The translations under genes were made by a program, and so were the position numbers. From Paracoccaceae bacterium (GTDB lineage: Bacteria; Pseudomonadota; Alphaproteobacteria; Rhodobacterales; Rhodobacteraceae): a DNA stretch of 64,000 nt. The stretch spans positions 1-64,000 of the forward strand of contig SBGD01000050.1 of the NCBI GenBank assembly GCA_006226775.1, in the 5' to 3' direction. Below, one piece after another: positions 26,669 to 36,109 of the stretch (position 1 is its first letter; every line of letters starts with the position of its first letter). The notes under the pieces are model-generated. The model did no database searches. It worked only from the letters and a program-made list of their open reading frames with translations, and was not told the origin of the DNA.

Positions 26669-27874
26669 TCAGATGATCGCCTGTTCCCAGAAGGGCGCGT
26701 TGCGCACCACCCGCCCATAGCCCAGCGGCGAAAGATCGAGCGTGCGGAACCCGCCATAGGTGATCAGCTCCGACACCGCGCGCCCGGTGGCGGGGCCTTG
26801 CTGCAACCCGTGGCCGGAAAAGCCGTTGGCGAAGATGAAATTGCCCACCACGTCATGCGGCCCGACGACGAGATTGTGATCGAGGGTGTTGAAGGCGTAA
26901 TGCCCGGCCCACTGGTTGACCACCTTGATCGCCTCGAACTGCGGCGAGCGTTCGGCCAGCGCGGGCCAGATCACCTCCTCGAACTCGGCGTAGCGCGGCT
27001 CGAAATCGTCCCAGTCCACCGCCGGATCGGGGTCGGGCACCGAGCCGGAGAGGAAATACCTTCCCTCTGGGCGGCAGAACACGCCGGTCGGGTCGATCAT
27101 CAGCGGCAGACGGCCCTGGTTGACCCCCGCCGTGCCCTCGGGCGAGGCGGCGCAGTCGAAGACGAAAAGCGTGCGCTTGCGTGGCTCGACCGGGATATCA
27201 AGCCCCGCCATCCGCGCGACCAGCGCCGCGCGCGGCCCGGAAGCATTGACCACGGTGCCCGCCGCGATCTCGGCCCCCGAGGCCAGCGTCACCCCGGTCA
27301 CCCGATCGCCTTCGCGGGCAATCGCCACCACCTCGTCGCGCACCAGCTCTGCGCCCAGCGCGCGCGCCTTGGCGCGAAAGCCCTGCATCAGCCCGAAATT
27401 GTCGAACCAGCCCTCGCCCGAGCGCCCGTAGGAGGCCAGTTCGATATCGTCCACGTTCAGATGCGGAAAGGCGCGGGCCAGCTCGTCGCGGTCCCAGAGC
27501 ACCACGTCGGCGCCGCAGGCCCGCTGCACCGCGTGATTGTCGCGCAGCACCTGCACCTGGCGCGCATCGCGGGCCAGAAACAGGTAGCCGCCGGGGTGGA
27601 AGTGAAGATCGGGCCTGTGCCCGTCCACCTCCATCATTTCGCCGAAGTTGCGGATCACCTCGGCGCCGTACTGGCTGATCCGGACGTTGATCGGGTTGGA
27701 GAACTGCATCCGGATCGACGACACCGAGAGCGCGGTCGAGGATTTGCAGAAGCTGGTGTCCTTCTCGACGATCAGCACCGATCCGTCGAAATCCGGGTTC
27801 GCGGAGAGGTAATAGGCCACCGCCGAGCCGATCACCGCCCCGCCGACGATCACCACGTCATAGGCGCGTTTCAC
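26669..27874 (-). CDS. FAD-dependent oxidoreductase, DAO/FOXRED1-like
   Basis: A 401-residue flavoenzyme of the D-amino-acid-oxidase fold. The dinucleotide site VVIVGGAVIGSAVAYYL is at the N-terminus, and a STALSVSSIRMQFSNP segment resembles FOXRED1 and DadA-like dehydrogenases. The substrate is unknown; secondary or N-methylated amino acids are usual for this class. It overlaps the TPP-enzyme gene by 4 bp and precedes the exonuclease by 45 bp, so it belongs with the ade/TPP genes. Confidence 0.85.
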   Translation of the reverse strand: MKRAYDVVIVGGAVIGSAVAYYLSANPDFDGSVLIVEKDTSFCKSSTALSVSSIRMQFSNPINVRISQYGAEVIRNFGEMMEVDGHRPDLHFHPGGYLFLARDARQVQVLRDNHAVQRACGADVVLWDRDELARAFPHLNVDDIELASYGRSGEGWFDNFGLMQGFRAKARALGAELVRDEVVAIAREGDRVTGVTLASGAEIAAGTVVNASGPRAALVARMAGLDIPVEPRKRTLFVFDCAASPEGTAGVNQGRLPLMIDPTGVFCRPEGRYFLSGSVPDPDPAVDWDDFEPRYAEFEEVIWPALAERSPQFEAIKVVNQWAGHYAFNTLDHNLVVGPHDVVGNFIFANGFSGHGLQQGPATGRAVSELITYGGFRTLDLSPLGYGRVVRNAPFWEQAII

Positions 27875-29535
27875 GGCTGCGCCTTCAGTGCCGCGGCGCG
27901 GATCTGCGACAGGCTGACCCGCGGCGTCAGCGCCTCGGGCGAGATCGCCAGGTCCAGCACCGCCCCGGTCGGCGACGCCAGCGCGCGGTCGAAGGCTTCG
28001 GCGAAGTCATCCGTGCGCGCGACCCGTTCGCCGTGAAAGCCGTAGGCCCGGGCAAGGGCGGCGAAATCCGGGTTCACCGCCATCTCGGTGCCCGAGACGC
28101 GGGTGGGATAATGCCGCTCCTGGTGGGCGCGGATGGTGCCGTAGATGCCGTTGTTGAGGATCAGCACGATAGGCTGGGCGCCGTATTGCGCCGCGGTGGC
28201 CAGTTCCTGCCCGGTCATCTGGAAATCGCCGTCGCCGGCGAAACAGACCACCCGGCGCGCGGGGTGTGCAATCCTGGCGGCAATCGCCGCCGGCACGCCG
28301 TATCCCATGGATCCCGATTGCGGCGCCAGCAGCCGGGCGCGCGGGCCGAACTTGAAGAACTTGTTGGGCCAGACCGCGAAATTCCCCGCGCCATTGGTCA
28401 GGATCACGTCCTCGGGCAGCACCTGCGCCAGGTGCGCCATGACCTTGCCCATGTCCACCGGGCTGGGCAGGGCGTCGAGGTCGAACCCCGCCTCCCATTC
28501 CGCCCGCGCCTGCGCCCGCCACGCGGCCCAATCGCCCGTCACCGGCGTCAGCGCCTGGACAAAGGCGTTCGGGCCGCAGTGGATGCCAAGCTCGGGCTGA
28601 TAGACCTTGCCCAGTTCCGCCTCGGAGCCATGCACATGCACCAGCCGCTGGTCGGGCACCGGCACCTTCAGCAAGGACCAGGCGGCGGTCGAGTTCTCGC
28701 CGAAGCGGTTGTTGAGCGCCAGGATCACGTCGGCCTCGCGCATCAGCCGGCGCACCGAAGGCGTCATGCCCACCCCGGCCTCGCCGCAGAACACCGGCGA
28801 GAAATTGTCGACCTGGTCCTGGTAGCGGAAGACCGCGAGCACCGGGATGTCCGAGCCTTCCGCAAAGCGCTGCAACGCGCCCCGCCCCGCCTCGGTCCAG
28901 TTGGTGCCGCCGTAGAGGATCAGCGGGCGCCTCGCTTCCGCCAGGATGGCGCGGGCGCGGTCCACGGCCTCGGGCGCCGGGTGCGGCTCGGGGTACTCTG
29001 CCGGGCCGGTCAGCGGCGCGGTCTCGGTCGGCGTGGTCAGCATGTCCTCGGGCAGTGCCACGACCACCGGGCCGGGGCGGCCGGTCAGCGCGGTCTTCCA
29101 GGCGCGGGCGAGAACCTCGGGGACGCGGGTCACGTCGTCGATCTCGACCGCCCATTTCGCCATCGGGCCAAAGACCGCGCGGTAGTCGATCTCCTGGAAC
29201 GCCTCGCGCCCGCGCATCCCGGTGCCGATCTGGCCCACGAAGAGGATCATCGGCGCGCTGTCCTGCATCGCGGTATGCACCCCGATCGCGGCATTGGTGG
29301 CCCCCGGGCCGCGCGTCACCATGCAGATGCCGGGCTGGCCGGTCAGCTTGCCCCAGGCGGCGGCCATGAAGCCCGCCCCGCCCTCGTGCCGGCAGTTGAT
29401 GAAATCGAGGCGCCCGCGCGTGTCGTGCAGCGCGTCCAGCACCGCCAGGTAGCTTTCGCCCGGCACCCCGAAGGCCCGGGTCGCGCCCAGCGCCACCAGG
29501 CTTTCCACCAGAAGCGCACCGCCGTGTCGTGTCAT
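27871..29535 (-). CDS. Thiamine-pyrophosphate enzyme, acetolactate-synthase-like
   Basis: A 554-residue three-domain TPP enzyme. The N-terminal PYR domain carries the catalytic Glu in CRHEGGAGFMA, a central domain follows, and the C-terminal PP domain has the Mg/TPP motif GDGDFQMTGQEL ending in NNGIYGT. No small regulatory subunit gene (ilvN) is adjacent, so valine/isoleucine synthesis is unlikely; a catabolic carboligase or decarboxylase is more plausible. The ATG at 29535 has GGAGAG in front and lies 26 bp after ade. Longer upstream readings overlap ade and are not real. Confidence 0.87.
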   Translation of the reverse strand: MTRHGGALLVESLVALGATRAFGVPGESYLAVLDALHDTRGRLDFINCRHEGGAGFMAAAWGKLTGQPGICMVTRGPGATNAAIGVHTAMQDSAPMILFVGQIGTGMRGREAFQEIDYRAVFGPMAKWAVEIDDVTRVPEVLARAWKTALTGRPGPVVVALPEDMLTTPTETAPLTGPAEYPEPHPAPEAVDRARAILAEARRPLILYGGTNWTEAGRGALQRFAEGSDIPVLAVFRYQDQVDNFSPVFCGEAGVGMTPSVRRLMREADVILALNNRFGENSTAAWSLLKVPVPDQRLVHVHGSEAELGKVYQPELGIHCGPNAFVQALTPVTGDWAAWRAQARAEWEAGFDLDALPSPVDMGKVMAHLAQVLPEDVILTNGAGNFAVWPNKFFKFGPRARLLAPQSGSMGYGVPAAIAARIAHPARRVVCFAGDGDFQMTGQELATAAQYGAQPIVLILNNGIYGTIRAHQERHYPTRVSGTEMAVNPDFAALARAYGFHGERVARTDDFAEAFDRALASPTGAVLDLAISPEALTPRVSLSQIRAAALKAQP

Positions 29536-29561
29536 GTCTCTCTCCTGTTCCGCCGCGGCGT

Positions 29562-31259
29562 TCAGCCCGGGATGATCTCGAATTTCACCACGTCGACCAT
29601 GCCCCGGTCGGTGATCTTCAGCGCCGGGATCACCGGCAGGGCAAGGAAGGCCAGTTGCAGGAAAGGCTCCTCCAGCACCACGCCCAGCGATTTTGCCGCA
29701 TCGCGCAGGGCGATCAGGTGCTGGTGGACCACCTCGAAGGGCTCGAGGCTCATCAGCCCGGCCACCGGCAGCGCCAGTTCCGCCAGCACCTTGCCATCCC
29801 GCACCACGACGAAGCCGCCTTCGAGGTCGGTCAGCCGGTTGGCCGCGATGGCCATGTCGGCGTAATCCATGCCGACGCAGGCGATGTTGTGATGGTCGTG
29901 ACAGACGGTCGAGGCAATCGCCCCCGCCTGCATCCCGAAGCCGCGCACGAAGCCGGTGGCGATATTGCCGTTCTTGCCGTGCCGTTCCACCACCGCGATG
30001 CGGGCAAGGTCGCGGGTCGCATCGGGGCGCTTGTCGCCGTCCTCGATGGCGATTTCCTCGCTCAGGTGCTCGGTGAGGATCTTGCCTTCGATGATGCCGA
30101 TCACATCGGTCTGCGTGCGGTTGCCCGTGGCGCGGAAATCGCGGGCGCCGACCTGCGGCGCCTTGACCGAGTTGCGCCCGACCACCGCGACTGTGCCCCG
30201 CGCGGCGAAAGCCTCGTCCGTCACCCGCTGCCCGGCGCAGAAGACCATCCGCGCATGGCACTCCTCAAGCGTCTCAACCGCCACGATATCGGCGCGCAGC
30301 CCCGGCGCGATCTGGCCGCGATCCTTCAGCCCGAAGGCCTCTGCCGCCGAAAGCGAGGCGGCGCGATAGGCGGCGAGCGGCGGCACGCCCTTTTCGATCA
30401 GCCGCCGGATCATGTAGTCGAGATGGCCGTGATCGGCGATATCCAGCGGGTTGCGGTCATCGGTACACAGGCACATGTAGGCGCTGGTGCGTTCGGTCAG
30501 CAATTCCGCCAGCGCCTCGAGATCCTTCGAGACCGAGCCTTCGCGGATCAGCACCCGCATCCCCTTTTGCAGCTTCTCGCGCGCCTCAGGGGCGGTGGTC
30601 GCCTCATGCTCGGTGCGGATGCCGGCGGCGACATAGGCGTTGAGGTCGCGGCCCGAAAGCTGCGGGCAATGGCCGTCGATATGGCGCCCCTCGAAGAGGC
30701 GCAGCTTGGCCATGGCACGCGGGTCGCGGTGGATCACGCCGGGGTAGTTCATGAATTCCGCAAGCCCGATGCCGGAGGGATGGCCCATGACTTCGGCCAG
30801 GTCCGTCGCCTCGATCCGCGCGCCGGCGGTCTCCATGTCGGTCGAGGGCACGCAGGAGGAAAGCTGCACGCGGATGTCCATCAGCGTGTGTTCGCTGGCC
30901 TGCTGGAAATAGCGGATACCGTCGAGACCGACGACATTGGCAATCTCGTGCGGATCGCAGATCGCGGTGGTGATCCCGCGCGGCGCGACGCAGCGGTCGA
31001 ACTCGAAAGGGGTGATCAGCGAGCTTTCGATATGCAGATGCGTGTCGATGAAACCGGGCACCAGCGTCAGGCCGGAGACGTCGATGACCTCCCGGCCCTC
31101 GTACTCGGCGCCGATGCCGACGATCCTGTCGCCGCAGATCGCCACGTCGCCCGGGATAATCTCGCCGGTGACCAGGCAGAAGACCTCGCCGCCGCGCAGC
31201 ACCTTGTCCGCCGGTTCATCGCCGCGCCCCTGCGCGATGCGTGTCTCGAGATTGCTCAT
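29562..31259 (-). CDS. ade: Adenine deaminase
   Basis: A 565-residue amidohydrolase of the adenine deaminase family that converts adenine to hypoxanthine for purine salvage or catabolism. Metal-binding and catalytic motifs are visible: [13 protein letters not shown] near the N-terminus, HIDGHCPQL and CLCTDDRNP. The C-terminal domain has [14 protein letters not shown], typical of Ade. The start at 31259 is chosen over 31337 because the extra N-terminus is Arg-rich and unlike the family. It leads a unit with the TPP enzyme and FAD oxidoreductase, an unusual set of partners. Confidence 0.93.
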   Translation of the reverse strand: MSNLETRIAQGRGDEPADKVLRGGEVFCLVTGEIIPGDVAICGDRIVGIGAEYEGREVIDVSGLTLVPGFIDTHLHIESSLITPFEFDRCVAPRGITTAICDPHEIANVVGLDGIRYFQQASEHTLMDIRVQLSSCVPSTDMETAGARIEATDLAEVMGHPSGIGLAEFMNYPGVIHRDPRAMAKLRLFEGRHIDGHCPQLSGRDLNAYVAAGIRTEHEATTAPEAREKLQKGMRVLIREGSVSKDLEALAELLTERTSAYMCLCTDDRNPLDIADHGHLDYMIRRLIEKGVPPLAAYRAASLSAAEAFGLKDRGQIAPGLRADIVAVETLEECHARMVFCAGQRVTDEAFAARGTVAVVGRNSVKAPQVGARDFRATGNRTQTDVIGIIEGKILTEHLSEEIAIEDGDKRPDATRDLARIAVVERHGKNGNIATGFVRGFGMQAGAIASTVCHDHHNIACVGMDYADMAIAANRLTDLEGGFVVVRDGKVLAELALPVAGLMSLEPFEVVHQHLIALRDAAKSLGVVLEEPFLQLAFLALPVIPALKITDRGMVDVVKFEIIPG

Positions 31260-31376
31260 CGCCGCCCCCCTGGTGATTTGCCGGGACGATAGCATTTGCA
31301 GGCGCGGTGTCACGAGGTGGCGTGCAGATCGCGTCATGCGACTGGGTGCGACAGGATGCGGGTCTTGGGCAGAAAA

Positions 31377-31434
31377 GGGGGCCAGCCCCCTCGGCCTTCG
31401 GCCTCACCCCCGGAGTTTATCCGGCAAGATGAAG
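31377..31434. repeat. Intergenic palindromic repeat, copy A
   Basis: In the 285-bp gap between hpd and ade lie GGGGG-CCAG-CCCCC, then a short GGCC-TTC-GGCC stem, then ACCCCCGGAGTTTAT leading to CAAGATGAAG. The second half resembles copy B at 61244-61292. I recall similar G/C-box plus CAAGATGAAG-like tails between roseobacter genes, but this must be checked by search. No gene is seen in 31260-31544 apart from this element and the terminator next to it. Confidence 0.4.
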
Positions 31435-31497
31435 ATCGAGGCGGTGGTTCTTCTGAACCCGGGGGCACGCGGCGGGCGGGCCTACGGGCCCGGTCGG

Positions 31498-31524
31498 AAA
31501 GGGCCGGAACGACTCCCGGCCCTT
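31498..31524 (-). terminator. Probable terminator of hpd
   Basis: AAGGGCCGG (31499-31507) and CCGGCCCTT (31516-31524) form a perfect 9-bp stem around an 8-base loop, starting 21 bp beyond the hpd stop. On the minus strand the stem ends in TTT, a short T-run, so termination strength may be modest. Confidence 0.55.
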
Positions 31525-31544
31525 CCCCTCCTCCCCGGTCGTCC

Positions 31545-32642
31545 TTATTTCGCCGCGCTCAACTCGCCACTGTCGATCTGCTCCTGTTCGATCGACTCGA
31601 AGAGCGCCTTGAAGTTGCCCTCGCCGAAACCGTCGTCGCCCTTGCGCTGGATGAACTCGAAGAAGATCGGGCCGATCACGGTCTTGGAGAAGATCTGCAG
31701 CAGGATGCGGGTCTCGCCGCCGTCCACCACGCCTTCGCCGTCGATCAGGATGCCGTGTTTCTTCATCCGCTCGATCGGCTCGTCATGGCCTTTCACCCGG
31801 TCGTAGGACATCTTGTAATAGGTCTCCGGCGGGCCCGGCATGAACTTGACGCCGCGCTCGGAGATCTGGTCGGTGGCGTCATAGATGTCATGCGCGCCGA
31901 CGGCGATGTGCTGGATGCCCTCGCCCTTGTACTTCTTGAGATAGGCGACGATCTGGCCCTCCTCGCCCCGGTCCTCGTTGATCGGGATGCGGATGCGGCC
32001 GCAAGGCGAGGTCAGCGCGCGCGAGAACAGCCCGGTGTACTTGCCCTGGATGTCGAAGAAGCGGATCTCGCGGAAGTTGAACAGGTCGCCGTAAAAGCCG
32101 AACCACTTGTCCATGTTGCCGGTATAGACGTTGTGGGTCAGGTGATCGAGATAGTAGAACCCCACGCCCTTGGGCTTGGATTGCGCGATCCAGTTGAACT
32201 CCGCGTTGTAGGGCGAGGTCTCGTAATACTGGTCGATGAAATAGATCAGGCTGCCGCCGATGCCCTTGATGGCCGGCACGTCCATGGTCTTGTCGTCGCC
32301 CTCGTAGGGCTCGGCGCCCTTGGCGATGGCGTGTTGATACGCCTGCTGCGCATCGACCACGCGCCAGCCCATCGAAGGCGCACAGGGCCCGTGATCCTCG
32401 ACGAACTTCGCGGCAAAGCTCTCGGGTTCGGCGTTCAGCACATAGGTGATGTCGCCCTGCTGCCAAAGCTCGATCTGCTTGGTCTTGTGATTGGCGACAT
32501 GCTCATAGCCCATGCGGGTGAAGAGATCGCGCAATTCCTGCGGCTCGGGATGGGCAAACTCGACGAATTCGAACCCGTCGGTGCCGGCGGGGTTGTCCTC
32601 GGTGATCTTGGATTTCGGGGCTTCGTGCGGGAAAGGACCCAT
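31545..32642 (-). CDS. hpd: 4-hydroxyphenylpyruvate dioxygenase
   Basis: A 365-residue non-haem iron dioxygenase that converts 4-hydroxyphenylpyruvate to homogentisate in tyrosine breakdown. The three Fe ligands are visible: His in LDHLTHNV, His in IQHIAVGAHDIYDA and Glu in FFEFIQRKGDDGFGEGNF. The start at 32642 follows GGAGGA. It is divergent from an Lrp/AsnC regulator, a common arrangement for this gene. Its product homogentisate needs hmgA, which is not in the window. Confidence 0.96.
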   Translation of the reverse strand: MGPFPHEAPKSKITEDNPAGTDGFEFVEFAHPEPQELRDLFTRMGYEHVANHKTKQIELWQQGDITYVLNAEPESFAAKFVEDHGPCAPSMGWRVVDAQQAYQHAIAKGAEPYEGDDKTMDVPAIKGIGGSLIYFIDQYYETSPYNAEFNWIAQSKPKGVGFYYLDHLTHNVYTGNMDKWFGFYGDLFNFREIRFFDIQGKYTGLFSRALTSPCGRIRIPINEDRGEEGQIVAYLKKYKGEGIQHIAVGAHDIYDATDQISERGVKFMPGPPETYYKMSYDRVKGHDEPIERMKKHGILIDGEGVVDGGETRILLQIFSKTVIGPIFFEFIQRKGDDGFGEGNFKALFESIEQEQIDSGELSAAK

Positions 32643-32780
32643 CGTGTTCTCCTCCTGTAGGCATGTTCGGGTTAAACATACAGGCGAAACTCCGGTTAAT
32701 GTGCGCATCTTTTGGCAAATCCGGCTTTCGGATTGCGGGGTTTTGGCGCAAAGTGCGGCAAACGCGCGGGGTTCACGCAG

Positions 32781-33236
32781 ATGCTCGATTCGACCGACCG
32801 CAAGCTGCTGCAGCTTTTGCAGCAGGATGCCCACCTGACCGCCAATGACCTCGGCGCGGCGCTGCACCTCTCGCCCAGCCAGGCGGGACGCCGGCGCCAG
32901 CGGCTGGAGAGCGCGGGCTACATCCGCGCCTATGGCGCCAAGCTCGATGCCGCGCGGCTGGGCCTGGGGGTGCAGGCCTTCGTCCAGGTGCAGATGGCCA
33001 GCCAGCGGCCGGAAGACGCGCAGAGCTTTACCCGGCTGATGATGACCCAGCCCGAGATCGTAAGCACCTGGACCCTGACCGGCGATGCCGATTACCTGCT
33101 CCGGGTCTATTGCCCCGATCTCGCGGCGCTCAACCGGCTGATCCATGACGTGCTGCTGCCGCATCGCGCGGTGGCGCGGGTGCAGAGCCAGATTGTCATG
33201 GACCAGTTGAAACAGGATGCCCCGCTGCCGCTGTGA
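32781..33236 (+). CDS. Lrp/AsnC-family regulator
   Basis: A 151-residue regulator with an N-terminal helix-turn-helix (DSTDRKLLQLLQQDAHLTAN, LHLSPSQAGRRRQRLE) and a RAM ligand-binding domain (about 65-145). Divergent placement 138 bp from hpd suggests that it controls hpd in response to an aromatic amino acid or a breakdown product. The ATG at 32781 gives the usual N-terminus; the longer form is unlike the family. Confidence 0.92.
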   Translation: MLDSTDRKLLQLLQQDAHLTANDLGAALHLSPSQAGRRRQRLESAGYIRAYGAKLDAARLGLGVQAFVQVQMASQRPEDAQSFTRLMMTQPEIVSTWTLTGDADYLLRVYCPDLAALNRLIHDVLLPHRAVARVQSQIVMDQLKQDAPLPL

Positions 33237-33331
33237 CCGTGCTATCCCTGCCCTGCGCCAGGCGACCGATCCCGCCTTGCCCTGCCTTCGCCGCGCCTGC
33301 ATCATGGCGCTAACCAAGGGAATCCGAACAT

Positions 33332-35209
33332 ATGGAAAGCTTCCTCCTGCAAGCCTCGATCTTCCTGGCCGCGGCGGTGATCGCGGTGCCGGTCGCCGCC
33401 CGTCTCGGGCTGGGCTCAGTGCTGGGCTACCTGGCCGCCGGCATCCTGATCGGGCCGGTCTTCGGGCTGGTCGGCGGGCACGAGACCGCGGAATTGCAGC
33501 ATTTCGCCGAATTCGGCGTGGTCATGATGCTGTTCCTGATCGGGCTCGAGCTTGAGCCGCGCGCGCTTTGGGACATGCGGCACAAGCTCTTGGGCCTGGG
33601 CGGGCTGCAGGTGGTGTTCTCCACCGTGCTGATCATGATCGGCGGCGTCCTGCTGGGGCTCGAGTGGTCGGTCGCGCTGGCGGTGGGGATGATCTTTGCG
33701 CTGTCGTCGACCGCCATCGTGCTGCAGACGCTCAGCGAGAAGGGGCTGATGCGCACCGGCGGCGGGCGCTCGGCCTTTTCGGTGCTGCTGACCCAGGACA
33801 TCGCGGTGATCCCGATGCTGGCCTTCCTGCCGCTGATGGCCGCGATGCCCTCGGCCGAGCTGTCGCCCGACGGCGCGATCGCCCGCCCCGCCAAGGAGGC
33901 CCAGGAGGCCGCCGAACAATCGGTCTCGCTGGTCGCGGACCTGCCCGGCTGGGGGGTCACGCTGGTCACCATCGGCGCGGTGGCGGCGGTGATCCTGGCG
34001 GGCATCTACCTGATCCGCCCGGCCTTTCGCTTCATCCACGCGGTGCGCCTGCGCGAGATGAACACCGCGCTGGCGCTGCTGATCGTGGTCGGCATCGGCA
34101 CGCTGATGATGCTGGTCGGCCTGTCGCCGGCGCTGGGCACCTTCCTGGCCGGGGTGGTGCTGGCCAACTCGGAATTCCGCCACGAGCTGGAAAGCGATAT
34201 CGAGCCCTTCAAGGGCCTGCTGCTGGGGTTGTTCTTCATCACCGTCGGCGCCGGCATCGATTTCGGCACCTTCTGGGCGGCGCCGCTCAAGATCCTCGGG
34301 CTGACCCTGGCGGTGATCGTGGCCAAGGGCGTCGTACTCTACCTGCTGACGGTGATCTTCGGCATCACCGGGCGCGACCGCTGGCTCTTCACCCTGTCGC
34401 TGGCGCAGGCGGGGGAGTTCGGCTTCGTGCTGATCTCCTTCTCGATCAGCCAGCACATCCTGCCGCAGCCGCTGTCGCAGACCCTGCTGCTGGTGGTGGC
34501 GCTGTCGATGCTGGTCACGCCGCTGCTCTTCATTCTCTACGAGCTGCTGTCGCGCCGGCTGGCCGACCGGATCGAGGGGCGCGAGGCGGACGAGATCGAC
34601 GAGAAGGGCCCGGTGATCATTGCCGGGATCGGCCGCTTCGGGCAGATCGTCAACCGGCTGGTGCAATCCTCGGGCATCAAGACGGTGGTGCTGGATCACA
34701 ACATGCAGACCATCGAGTTGATGCGGCGTTTCGGCTTCAAGGGGTTCTACGGCGACCCCACCCGGCACGAGTTGCTGCATGCCGCGGGGCTCGATGAGGC
34801 GCGGGTGCTGGTGGTGGCGCTCGACAACCCCGAATCGACGCTGAAACTGGTGGATTATGCCCGCCGCAAGCGCCCGGATCTGTTCATCATCGCGCGCGCG
34901 CGCGACCGGTCCCAGGCCTTCAAGCTCTACCAGGCCGGCGCCGACAAGATCGTGCGCGAGCTTTTCGATTCCTCCCTGAGGGCCGGGCGCTACGTGCTTG
35001 AAAACATTGGCCTCTCCGAATACGAGGCGGCCGAGGCCGAGCGGGTCTTCTACCAGCACGACCGGCATGCGGTGCAGGAACTGGCGCCGCTGTGGCGCGA
35101 CGACATCCCCTCGGCGCAGAACGAGGCCTATATCGCGCGCGCCAAGGAGCTGGAAAGCGACCTGGAAGCCGCGCTTCTGGCGCAACTGCAAAAGGACGAC
35201 GCGGCCTGA
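33332..35209 (+). CDS. Kef-type cation:proton antiporter
   Basis: A 625-residue membrane protein. An Na+/H+ exchanger domain of about 12 helices (1-400) is followed by a TrkA-N (RCK) nucleotide-binding domain starting with VIIAGIGRFGQIVNRL and a C-terminal tail. It is similar to KefB/KefC, glutathione-gated K+ efflux proteins that acidify the cytosol under electrophile stress. No KefF/KefG ancillary protein is adjacent, so the gating ligand is unclear. Confidence 0.9.
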   Translation: MESFLLQASIFLAAAVIAVPVAARLGLGSVLGYLAAGILIGPVFGLVGGHETAELQHFAEFGVVMMLFLIGLELEPRALWDMRHKLLGLGGLQVVFSTVLIMIGGVLLGLEWSVALAVGMIFALSSTAIVLQTLSEKGLMRTGGGRSAFSVLLTQDIAVIPMLAFLPLMAAMPSAELSPDGAIARPAKEAQEAAEQSVSLVADLPGWGVTLVTIGAVAAVILAGIYLIRPAFRFIHAVRLREMNTALALLIVVGIGTLMMLVGLSPALGTFLAGVVLANSEFRHELESDIEPFKGLLLGLFFITVGAGIDFGTFWAAPLKILGLTLAVIVAKGVVLYLLTVIFGITGRDRWLFTLSLAQAGEFGFVLISFSISQHILPQPLSQTLLLVVALSMLVTPLLFILYELLSRRLADRIEGREADEIDEKGPVIIAGIGRFGQIVNRLVQSSGIKTVVLDHNMQTIELMRRFGFKGFYGDPTRHELLHAAGLDEARVLVVALDNPESTLKLVDYARRKRPDLFIIARARDRSQAFKLYQAGADKIVRELFDSSLRAGRYVLENIGLSEYEAAEAERVFYQHDRHAVQELAPLWRDDIPSAQNEAYIARAKELESDLEAALLAQLQKDDAA

Positions 35210-35241
35210 GCGTGCCCGCCCCCTGCCCGGCGAAAGACATG

Positions 35242-35270
35242 AAAAACCCGCGCAAAGCATTGCGCGGGTT
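35242..35270 (-). terminator. Terminator of carD (also ends the Kef gene)
   Basis: AACCCGCGCAA (35245-35255) and TTGCGCGGGTT (35260-35270) form a perfect 11-bp stem around a 4-base loop. The run of A before the left arm gives a T-run on the minus strand, so it ends carD transcripts, and its stem may also stop reads from the Kef gene. Confidence 0.85.
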
Positions 35271-35293
35271 CGGGATTTCTCAGGTCGGCCCGA

Positions 35294-35803
35294 TCACGCG
35301 GCGCGCGACAGCAGCACCTCGTCCACCTGCTTGGCGGCGGCAACCTCGTCGCCGCCGGAGACCGCGGCCACCTCGCGCGTCAGACGCTCGAGCGCGGCTT
35401 CGTAAAGCTGACGCTCGGAATAGCTCTGCTCGCGCTGCTCGTCGTTGCGGTGCAGGTCGCGCACCACTTCGGCGATCGAGATCAGGTCGCCCGAGTTGAT
35501 CTTCTGTTCGTATTCCTGGGCGCGGCGCGACCACATGGCGCGTTTCACCCGGGCCTTGCCCTTCAGCGTGGTCAGCGCCTTTTCGATCACGTCGGGCGAG
35601 CTGAGCGAGCGCATCCCGATCTCGGCCGCCTTGTTGGTGGGCACCCGCAGGGTCATCTTGTCCTTCTCGAAGGAGATCACGAAAAGCTCGAGCGAGATGC
35701 CCGCGATTTCCTCTTTCTCGATCGACAGGATCTGGCCAACGCCGTGGGCCGGGTAGACCACGAAATCGTTGGGGCGGAATTCGGATTTTTTCGATTTGGT
35801 CAT
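35294..35803 (-). CDS. carD: CarD/CdnL-family RNA polymerase-binding protein
   Basis: A 169-residue CarD-type protein. The N-terminal RNA-polymerase-interacting Tudor-like domain is seen in FRPNDFVVYPAHGVGQI, and a helical C-terminal domain has MWSRRAQEYEQKINSGD with its conserved Trp. These proteins stabilise open promoter complexes, notably at rRNA promoters. AAGGA precedes the ATG. It follows fdxA in the same direction but is separated by a 306-bp AT-richer gap and a terminator-like hairpin 45 bp before the start. Confidence 0.94.
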   Translation of the reverse strand: MTKSKKSEFRPNDFVVYPAHGVGQILSIEKEEIAGISLELFVISFEKDKMTLRVPTNKAAEIGMRSLSSPDVIEKALTTLKGKARVKRAMWSRRAQEYEQKINSGDLISIAEVVRDLHRNDEQREQSYSERQLYEAALERLTREVAAVSGGDEVAAAKQVDEVLLSRAA

Positions 35804-35847
35804 GCAGTCCTTCCTCGATGTTCCAAACGGCTATAGGCGGCAAAAAG

Positions 35848-35880
35848 ACCGGCCGGAGACAGGTATCTCCGTTCGCCGGT
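35848..35880 (-). terminator. Terminator-like hairpin in the carD leader
   Basis: ACCGGC (35848-35853) pairs with GCCGGT (35875-35880) and, inside it, CGGAGA (35854-35859) pairs with TCTCCG (35866-35871), with a 3-base bulge. Reading towards carD the stem ends in CTTTTTG; on the other strand it ends in TTTTCT. It may end fdxA transcripts or act as an attenuator of carD. The rest of the 35804-36109 gap is AT-richer and holds no gene that I can support. Confidence 0.6.
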
Positions 35881-36109
35881 TTTCTCTAAGCCGCGGTCAG
35901 TCAGACAGGTGCAGACGGTCCTGTGCAGAGTGGAATATGCAATTCATGTGAAGCAGACATTAACACAAAAAGGATGCGATTTCCAGCATATTAACAGCCG
36001 GATCGCACCTTGGTGTCGGGTTTCGGGCCCCTGCGGGCCGGTTTGGCCCCTTCATCGAGCCCTCTCGAGATCGCCGTGACGCACATTAGAGCGAATCACT
36101 AACCCTGCG

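Noticed and set aside
29536-30261. An N-terminal extension of the TPP enzyme into ade
   Set aside because: The extra residues are Arg/Gly-rich and overlap the well-supported adenine deaminase in another frame; the ATG at 29535 has a good ribosome site.
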